Positions 56,353 to 64,000 of a DNA stretch of 64,000 bases are shown here, in pieces. The notes under the pieces are model-generated. The model ran no database searches, was not told where the DNA came from, and was given only the letters and a program-made list of their open reading frames with translations. Both the position numbers and the translations under genes were made by a program. The stretch is from Nematostella vectensis (taxonomy: Eukaryota; Cnidaria; Anthozoa; Actiniaria; Edwardsiidae), in assembly GCF_932526225.1 (NCBI RefSeq), contig NC_064038.1:4030001-4094000 (forward strand). Direction: 5' to 3'. Positions within the stretch are counted from its first letter, which is position 1; each line of letters begins with the position of its first letter.

Positions 56353-57588
56353 ATGTCAAGCGAGGACAATCTAAGCTTAGAAAACACAACAGCCGATCGA
56401 GACAATGTCACGAGTGGAGTAGCCGAAGATGTCATCATGGTATCGACTATGGCTCTTACTGCCAAGGTCTCGGCATACGTGATCATACTAGCACTTTGTT
56501 TAGTGGGAAATACGTTTTCGATCGTTGCAGTCAAACGGAACGTTACAGGTCGAATGAGGACAGTAAGCAATCTTTTGATCGCTTCTATCGCAGCTTCGGA
56601 TATTCTTCTTTCAGTCTGGAGCATCCCGGAAAGAATCACAAGAATCCTTACAATGGATTCTTGGCTCGTCGTAAACACTCTCGGAGCGGTACTTTGTAAA
56701 CTTGTGAACTTCACTGAGAAACTAAGCATCACTGTGTCCGTGTTTCATCTGGGGGTGCTTTCGGTAGAGCGTTTTCTAGCAGTGTACACTCCACACAGGA
56801 CTGTTTTGACATTGAAGGCGACTAAATGGATTATTGTAGCGATTTGGGTCTCAAGTTTAGCGTATTGGGCACCTATTTTATACTATGCAAATATCACCGC
56901 GGAGAATGCCAAAGTCGAATGCGCTGTGCGTAGTAATGTTCAAAGCTGGAGGGGATGGTATTTGGCCTTTATTGTACTTCTTTGCATTGTTATGATCTTA
57001 ATCCCTATTCTTTATACCGCTTTGACAGTTAAATTATTCACTGTGCCAGGAATGAAGAAGGCCTCACAAAGACGAAAAACCGAGAGAATGAAACGCCAAG
57101 TTGCCATCATGATTGGAGTAATCATTGTAACGTTCTACGCCTGTTTTCTCCCGTACTGGATCGGCTGGGTCTCGTGTTCCTACTTACCCTACCCCCCTCC
57201 GGGAGTTTGCAACCGGACCTACAAATTCGTCTCCATTCTGTTTTCGTACGCGAATACCGCAGCCAACCCAATCATTTGTTTGCTGTTTATTGGGAATTTT
57301 CGCTTATCCTTGAAGGAGATTTTGAAAAATCCGCTGAATCGAAAGAGACGAAGAAGCTCCTCGGCCTCGCGAAGACTTACAGAGGATACTGCGCAGAATG
57401 GATTGCGCATGGATACCGCTGAACAAAGACGGAATACCACAGAATATCATGAAATTGTGTCAAATCAACCGACTAATGAAAATGGGAACAAGTGCGTAGA
57501 TGGCGCCAGAGATAGCGAGGCAAGCATTGGAGGTCAAATTCTAATGGAAGATTCTGCACTTATTGATACACCTCAAACAAATATCTGA
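56353..57588 (+). CDS. Intronless class A (rhodopsin-family) GPCR, 411 aa
   Basis: Seven hydrophobic helices with family landmarks: a short N-terminus with sequons (NLS, NTT); GN in TM1 (LVGNTFSIVAVK); Asp in TM2 (AASDILLS); Cys at the TM3 start (AVLCKLVNF); ERF in place of DRY (SVERFLAVY); and Trp in TM4. Next come an extracellular-loop Cys (VECAV), Pro in TM5, FYACFLPYW in TM6 and NTAANPIIC in TM7, where the final Tyr of NPxxY is Cys. The C-terminus is basic then Ser/Thr-rich, with phosphorylation-like sites. It looks like a peptide-type receptor; ligand unknown. Intronless receptors in tandem clusters are common in cnidarians (general knowledge). AATAAA lies at 57689-57694. Confidence 0.88.
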   Translation: MSSEDNLSLENTTADRDNVTSGVAEDVIMVSTMALTAKVSAYVIILALCLVGNTFSIVAVKRNVTGRMRTVSNLLIASIAASDILLSVWSIPERITRILTMDSWLVVNTLGAVLCKLVNFTEKLSITVSVFHLGVLSVERFLAVYTPHRTVLTLKATKWIIVAIWVSSLAYWAPILYYANITAENAKVECAVRSNVQSWRGWYLAFIVLLCIVMILIPILYTALTVKLFTVPGMKKASQRRKTERMKRQVAIMIGVIIVTFYACFLPYWIGWVSCSYLPYPPPGVCNRTYKFVSILFSYANTAANPIICLLFIGNFRLSLKEILKNPLNRKRRRSSSASRRLTEDTAQNGLRMDTAEQRRNTTEYHEIVSNQPTNENGNKCVDGARDSEASIGGQILMEDSALIDTPQTNI

Positions 57589-59779
57589 GACAACTGTAGA
57601 TTATTTGCGCATGCGTAACATTAGAACGTTTCAAGACGTCACGCAGTCCCTGAGATATGTTGCGTGACGCGAGATCCAAATATAGTACAATAAAATAGTA
57701 TCGAAGTGTATACAGTTGCACTAATTTAGAGATATTTAGATTGGTTAAAAGACTCCTCTAATGCGAACAAGCTTAAGAGAATCCACCAGCTTACATATCT
57801 TAGTGGACGTTTTAACTGCGAGACAGTATTTTTAGTTTCGTTGCTTTTTCAACTTGTAAGGCCATGGGATAACCGCTTTATGGGGACCACTGAAAGCGAC
57901 TACATTTGTTTCTCACACTTCGTGGATCTCGCACGGTTAATAAGTTAAGGTCCTTCAAGACATTTCAACCAGGCGCGTTCCCAGGATTGACCAATAGGGG
58001 GTGCGCAGTCATGGGTATCATATGGAAAAAGCGTCGTGTTTACCAACTTTTTGGCCGCCAAGAGGGGGTTCGCGCGCACCCCCTGTGTACGCGCCTGTCA
58101 ACTACTTATCTTACCTTCTCCAATAGGCCACTTGCACTTCGAAATCACGCGTGGCACAATCCGTCGTGACATTCTCACGCGTGGTACACTCACGCAAAAA
58201 TAAACAAAGAAATGGGTAAGCCGGTAAAACCAGAGAGCGACGACAAGAAGCTCTTTCTGACTGATTCGTTAGCGCTAAGAGGATGCTAATATTTTGTCGC
58301 TAAGAGGATGCTAATATTTTGCGCTAAGAGGATGCTAATATTTTGTCGCTAAAACAGGAGCGCGCGCACAGAAAAAGTCACGTGATTTCTTAGTGCAAAT
58401 CTACCTATTATCCATGCAATAGACTTTCCCCAAGTCGCCCTCTGATTTTCCCTAATAGGAGCGCGCGATCTAATGGATATTTTCCTCAATAATCAGTAAA
58501 AAAAAGTCAGCGCGCGGAGAGGACGACTTGTTCCGTTTGCGCGATTTCGATTTTAATTTGCATATTTTTGCCGCGAAAAATAATATACAATAGATGCGCG
58601 CGTTCGTTTAAAATGACGCTATTTTTAGCGGGAAAATAACGAAACTTGAAAACGTTTTTGGTTTTTGCTTCAAAATCTCTATTTCTTTTCTGTCCAGTCA
58701 CCAGGAAAGATTAAAAATTTAGTTGTCTTTACACTATTGATGTTTATCCGAATTAGGTATCTTAAAAGAGAACAAAAGAGCTGCAAGAAACAAGATTTCT
58801 GAAAGCAACAAAATAGCGACCCCGACGTTCACTGTTGCGTCGGCATCTTTCTTGCGCTCCGATTGGAGGTTTATGATACACATCACCGACCTAAATTTAG
58901 GTCGGTAAAAATTGTCTGGAAGCGAACTAGAAAAGCGCGTTGTACAGCAGAAGCCAATTTCTAAAAAGCTGACCAGCGGACTTTGAGAAAGTCTATCCAT
59001 GCCACAGAAAAGTAAACTGTAGATCCTGTGCAAACTACGAAAGTTTTAATTATTTTGTTGGTAAAAATATGGTCACCGGGAAAACATTTAAAAAAAACTG
59101 ATTTCAACAGCTCTTATTTAATAATTATATCATTACCTGTACAAGTATACAAAATAATAAAGTATTAAGCTAAAGAATTCAAATTGTCCATTCATAGTTT
59201 CTTCGCTATGTGAATTCCGGTCCTCTGTGGGTCCTGATTTGACGCAATTCGAAGCTTTCAAATTTCGAAAACACATCGAAGCCCGGTGTTTTTGCAGAGA
59301 TTTGACAGTCCGATCTTCACGTTGATTTCAACGCCAACTCGGGCCTGGATCGATGACGTTGATCGAGGGTTGTTTCTTATCTCTCTAGCTATAAAAACCT
59401 TTTAAATTTCATTATCTAATGCTAAATGTCGCTAATGCTTGCACCTTTTCGTAACAACCAACTGGACCATGCAATACCGCTTAGCAAAGAAGGCCTTCTT
59501 CTGAGTAAAGAGAATCTTCCTAGAGGCCATGTGGCCATTAACAATTTACCCATTTTTCATGGGTAGCTAGTCCTAACTCTTAGTGGAACTTCATTTTCCT
59601 TCATTAGAGCGAACCTTCAGTCGACTGGACAAACTACCTAAGAACACCCAAACCCACCGAACAATGGTGTCACTGTTTGTAGCGTCAATCCCATGAGCAA
59701 CTACGCGGATCATTAATCCATCCCACAATACACTGGACACCTCCCCTGTGAATAAGGGAGACCTTTCTAGACCTCAATG
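57589..59779. other. Intergenic region with MITE relic
   Basis: Between convergent GPCR and VPS33B ends. Contains a MITE-like copy at 58133-58403 with a small threefold repeat. The open frame 58734-59033 (-) has no splice or family support. Confidence 0.5.
58133..58403. mobile_element. MITE (copy 4 of the family) with both termini
   Basis: The left end CTTGCACTTCGAAATCACG and right end CGTGATTTCTTAGTGCAA are inverted repeats. The interior holds three copies of GCTAAGAGGATGCTAATATTTT (58271-58345). This copy defines the ends of the relics at 3390, 10285 and 26130. Confidence 0.65.
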
Positions 59780-61736
59780 CTACCTGGCTTGAATCAGTGA
59801 GTTCAATAGACGGGTCGAATTCGTAATTGCTGTGGTGCCGACGATGAATTGACAACCTACGACGGCACAAAGGAAAAGTTTCAGGATTAAAACAGAAGGA
59901 AAGCTGTATTCATCTAAACAAACCACCAACAACAACATCAATAAGACAACAACAAGAGCGCAACAGCAATAGAATCAAAGACATAAGCAAGACGACAACA
60001 AAAACAGAAACATCAACAGCGATCCAAAAAAATGAAAAAAATAAAAAGGTCAACGTACCTCTCTGTTTACCCAAGAACCTTAGCGCGGTGATCTCGGTGT
60101 ACGTGCATCCACCAAGAAACATCACCATGGTGGTCTTTGGAGGCGCTTGCTGGTGATTGGCTGTAAGGAGGAATGACTTGGTTATTCAATATGTCTAGCA
60201 TTTTCATAAAGGTGTAATCACTAAGTATATGCTGTGACGAGGAATGACTTTGTTATTCAATATGTATAGCATATTGCATATGGCATATAGTGTGATCACT
60301 AAGTATATGCTGTGACGAGGAATGACTTGGTTATTCAATATGTCTAGCATTTTCATAAAGGTGTGATCACTAAGTATATGCTGTGACGAGGAATGACTTT
60401 GTTATTCAATATGTATAGCATATTGCATATGGCATATAGTGTGATCACTAAGTATATGCTGTGACGAGGAATGACTTTGTTATTCAATATGTATAGCATG
60501 TTGCGTATGGCATATAGTGTGATCACTAAGTATATGCTGTGACGAGGAATGACTTTGTTATTCAATATGTATAGCATATTGCATATGGCATATAGTGTGA
60601 TCACTAAGTATATGCTGTGACGAGGAATGACTTTGTTATTCAATATGTATAGCATATTGCGTATGGCATATAGTGTGATTACTAAGTATATGCTGTGACG
60701 AGGAATGACTTTGTTATTCAATATGTATAGCATATTGCGTATGGCATATAGTGTGATCACTAAGTATATGCTGTGACGAGGAATGACTTTGTTATTCAAT
60801 ATGTATAGCATATTGCGTATGGCATATAGTGTGATCACTAAGTATATGCTGTGACGAGGAATGACTTTGTTATTCAATATGTATAGCATATTGCATATGG
60901 CATATAGTGTGATCACTAAGTATATGCTGTGACGAGGAATGACTTTGTTATTCAATATGTATAGCATATTGCATATGGCATATAGTGTGATCACTGAGTA
61001 TACTCTGCGTAGGAGTGTTCTCAAGGCCAGCACTGAGCGTAAAAAAGCTCCAAAGCTAGACACAATTTACATTCTGTCTGATATATAACAGAGTCCAGCC
61101 TTTGAAGACCGTGAAGTTTCCTAACCAGTCTTCTCTGTTGATTATGCCTAAAATAAAACGGAATCCGCTCAAACAGCGAATGTGAAACGGCAGTTCTAAT
61201 ACTGGAAGGTGCTATTGGGTATCCTAAATGGAAACAACTGAAAACTAAATAAGCGCCACCAAATAAAAAAGCCAAAAACACACCAAATTTTTAATAATTA
61301 ACAGATGATTATCAGATAACGGTCAACCCTAAAACTTACTTTTACACATTTAAATAACTGATTTAAACACACTTCCCATAAAAAAAGGAGTTGGAGAAGA
61401 GAAGCGCCTCGAATAAGCACCCCTTCTGCAACGCATTTCTCACCAAAACAATCAAGGAAGTCCGATATTTACCGCATAATAATTAAGCGGCGCTAGAAAA
61501 CCCGTGAGATGCACTTGTGGGTTTGGGCTACCTGTGGAATTACCTCTGGCCGACGCTGCTCTTCTCATTGACGAGACCTCTACCCCCATGACTCGCGTGA
61601 CGTCATCAATCGCGGACAGGCCGCTGACCTGGATTTGTTCCACGAGCTTGCAAGTCAGCGGTGTGTAGGCGCCGCTGAAAACGTACGCCATGTTTGTGGG
61701 CTCCTTAAGGTTGATCGTTTCACCTGACCTGGGTAC
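59780..61736 (-). CDS. VPS33B: VPS33B C-terminal exons (gene continues off the right edge), 123 aa visible
   Basis: Exons (transcript order): 61736-61544, 60160-60059, 59856-59780 (TAG); phases 0-1, 1-1, 1-stop agree. The residues EPTNMAYVFSGAYTPLTCKLVEQ, then MVMFLGGCTYTEITALRFLGKQ, then FIVGTTAITNSTRLL match the C-terminal end of human VPS33B in order and spacing. VPS33B is a Sec1/Munc18-type protein acting with VIPAS39 in endosomal and secretory-organelle trafficking (family knowledge). VPS33A is less similar in these blocks. An alternative donor (GTAGCC) a few bases after 61543 keeps the same phase. The first visible intron ends in an array of decoy acceptors, and the region upstream of 61736 is occupied by a 12-bp minisatellite. 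Confidence 0.93.
60161..61005 (-). repeat. 78-bp tandem array of decoy acceptors before a VPS33B exon
   Basis: Minus-strand units end AAAGTCATTCCTCGTCACAG; the true acceptor at 60162-60161 ends CAAGTCATTCCTCCTTACAG with about 25 bp of shared intron sequence. About ten units follow directly upstream. The unit length is a multiple of three and stop-free on the minus strand, producing a spurious open frame. Confidence 0.9.
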
Positions 61737-62162
61737 CTGTGGATAGTTAATGAAAAGACATGAGAGAACATGATAAAAAGGCACGAGGGTTAGGTAGATA
61801 ATTTCATTATGGAAAAAAAAAAACAAGATTCCGTACAGTGGAACCTAGATTTTGAGATACATCCATCATTCGATAACTTTTGCTTTTTAGCGTAAGAGTA
61901 CGACCGACATACCTCGATATTCATTAAAATATAGCCTTGGTGTAAAGATGTCTCGATTTTACGAGGTATTTTTTTCTCCCGAGATAAGCAAAAGATAGCT
62001 TACACTATATAGACCATTTCAAATTAATAAAACACAAAGTGCAAGACCAAGCGGATTCCGCGATCAGATACAGCCTTACCAAATTCATCTTCTTAGAAAC
62101 AACCTTGAAAGTGTTTTTCTTCTGAATCAGAAAAATTAAACATTGATTATATCAGCAGTGTA

Positions 62163-64000
62163 GCACCAGGGAGCACAAGTAGATGCAACCAGGAAAATAA
62201 CCAGGGGAGTAACAAGGGGAGTAACAAGGGGAGTAACCAGGGGAGTAACAAGGAGAGTAACAAGGGGAGTAACCTGGGGAGTAACAAGGGGAGTAACAAG
62301 GGGAGTAACAAGGGGAGTAACCAGGGGAGTACAAGGGGAATACAAGGGGAGTACAAGGGGAGTAACCAGGGGAGTAACAAGGAGAGTAACAAGGGGAGTA
62401 ACCAGGGGAGGAACAAGGAGAGTAACAAGGGGAGTAACCTGGGGAGTAACAAGGGGAGTAACCTGGGGAGTAACAAGGGGAGTAACCATGGGAGTAAACA
62501 GGGGAGTAATAAGGGGAGTAACAAGGGGAGTAACAAGGGGAGTAACCAGGGGAGTAACAAGGGGATTAACAAGGGGAGTAACCAGGGGAGTAACCAGGGA
62601 AGTAACCAGGGGAGTAACAAGGGGAGTAACCAGGGGAGTAACAAGGGAGTAACAAGGGAGTAACAAGGGGAGTAACCAGGGGAGTACCCAGGGGAGTAAC
62701 AAGGGGAGTAACCAGGGGAGTAACCAGGGAAGTAACCAGGGGAGTAACAAGGGGAGTAACCAGGGGAGTAACAAGGGAGTAACAAGGGAGTAACAAGGGG
62801 AGTAACCAGGGGAGTAACCAGGGGAGTAACCAGGGGAGTAACAAGGGGAGTAACAAGGGGAGTAACAAGGGGAGTAACAAGGGGAGTAACAAGGGGAGTA
62901 ACAAGGGGAGTACAAGGGGAGTAACAAGGGAAGTAACAAGGGAAGTAACCAGGGGAGTACAAGGGGAGTAACAAGGGGAGTAACAAGGGGAGTAACAAGG
63001 GGAGTAACAAGGGAAGTTACAAGGGGAGTAACCAGGGGAGTAACCAGGGGAGTAACAAGGGGAGTAACCAGGGGAGTAACAAGGGGAGTAACAAGGGGAG
63101 TAACCAGGGGAGTAACCAGAAGAGTAACAAGGGGAGTAAGAAGGGGAGTAACAAGAAGAGTAACAAGGGGAGTAACCAGGGGAGTAACAAGGGGAGTAAC
63201 AAGGGGAGTACAAGGGGAGCAACAAGGGGAGTAACAAGGGGAGTAACAAGGGGAGTAACAAGGGGAGTAACAAGGGGAGTAACCAGGGGAGTAGCCAGGG
63301 GACTAACAAGGGGAGTAACAAGGGGAGTAACAAGGGGAATAACCAGGAGAGTAACAAGGGGAGTAACAAGGGGAGTAACAAGGAGAGTAACAAGGGGAGT
63401 AACCAGGGGAGTACAAGGGGAGTAACCAGGGGAGTAACCAGGGAAGTAACCAGGGGAGTAACAAGGGGAGTAACCAGGGGAGTAACAAGGGAGTAACAAG
63501 GGGAGTAACCAGGGGAGTAACCAGGGGAGTAAGCAGGGGAGTAACAAGGGGAGTAACAAGGGGAGTAACAAGGGGAGTAACAAGGGGAGTAACAAGGGGA
63601 GTACAAGGGGAGTAACAAGGGGAGTAACCAGGGGAGTAACCAGGGGAGTAACAAGGGGAGTAACCAGGGGAGTAACAAGGGGAGTAACAAGGGGAGTAAC
63701 CAGGGGAGTAACCAGAAGAGTAACAAGGGGAGTAAGAAGGGGAGTAACAAGGGGAGTAACAAGGGGAGTAACCAGGGGAGTAACAAGGGGAGTAACAAGG
63801 GGAGTACAAGGGGAGCAACAAGGGGAGCAACAAGGGGAGTAACAAGGGGAGTAACAAAGGGAGTAACAAGGGGAGTAACCAGGGGAGTAACCAGGGGACT
63901 AACAAGGGGAGTAACAAGGGGAGTAACAAGGGGAATAACCAGGAGAGTAACAAGGGGAGTAACAAGGGGAGTAACAAGGAGAGTAACAAGGGGAGTAACC
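62163..64000. repeat. 12-bp (GGGGAGTAACAA/CCA) minisatellite, >1.8 kb, runs off the window
   Basis: About 150 units alternating AACAAGGGGAGT and AACCAGGGGAGT with occasional one-base deletions (GGGAGT, GTACAAG). Larger blocks of several hundred bp recur (for example 62566-62760 internally and 63100-63400 versus 63700-63980), showing higher-order duplication. The long minus-strand open frames here are Leu/Pro/Ser/Tyr artefacts. It lies in a VPS33B intron. Confidence 0.97.

Noticed and set aside
58734-59033. 99-aa minus-strand frame, considered as the VPS33B last exon
   Set aside because: It does not match the VPS33B C-terminus; the true last exon with in-phase acceptor is 59856-59780.
60353-61063. 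236-aa minus-strand frame with 26-residue repeats
   Set aside because: Translation of the 78-bp intronic array; the unit length is a multiple of three by coincidence.
62136-63989. Several 190-410 aa minus-strand open frames
   Set aside because: Leu/Pro/Tyr/Ser repeats arise from the 12-bp minisatellite in all frames; no start, splice or family support.

Overview
The window looks like nuclear DNA of an early-branching animal, most likely an anthozoan cnidarian (sea anemone or coral). The species cannot be fixed from the sequence alone. The grounds are intron-rich genes with spliceosomal GT-AG boundaries whose products align to vertebrate orthologues, short intergenic gaps, and introns full of small inverted-repeat transposons and minisatellites. 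No prokaryotic features, rRNA, tRNA or CRISPR were seen. Exon boundaries below were set by hand from splice signals, reading-frame phase and protein similarity recalled from known families. Phase was consistent across every gene model. || Layout: 917-5346 (+) 3' part of an AFG2B/SPATA5L1-type AAA ATPase, its 5' exons lying off the left edge. 5794-14120 (-) complete 12-exon ADAM17 (TACE) homologue with a minor-spliceosome (U12) intron. 14455-20856 (+) POLR2M/Gdown1 homologue whose introns hold piggyBac-like MITEs. 21878-23613 (-) five-exon gene for a 141-aa protein resembling the Cnl2/NKP2 kinetochore family. 26693-31306 (-) C1orf43 (NICE-3) homologue. 31880-40644 (+) XPA, whose last intron carries a young, apparently intact Ty3/gypsy LTR retrotransposon in antisense. 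40936-44018 (-) PPCDC. 44348-46291 (+) intronless BRF2-like TFIIIB subunit. 48579-54635 (+) perilipin-like gene with a novel charged C-terminal tail. 56353-57588 (+) intronless class A GPCR. 59780-61736 (-) last three exons of VPS33B, with its intron running into a >1.8 kb minisatellite at the right edge. || Genes are packed head-to-head (ADAM17/POLR2M 334 bp, C1orf43/XPA 573 bp, PPCDC/BRF2 329 bp) and tail-to-tail (AFG2B/ADAM17, POLR2M/NKP2-like, XPA/PPCDC). The products belong to unrelated housekeeping processes: ribosome assembly ATPase, shedding protease, Pol II and Pol III factors, nucleotide excision repair, CoA synthesis, lipid droplets and vesicle tethering. They are not an operon or pathway cluster. 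|| The most unusual pattern is that several minisatellites begin exactly at a splice junction. Their units contain copies of the splice site, and sometimes of the first or last exon bases, so real acceptors or donors sit at the end of ladders of decoy sites. This is seen in AFG2B introns 1 and 2, after ADAM17 exon 11, and before the penultimate VPS33B exon.
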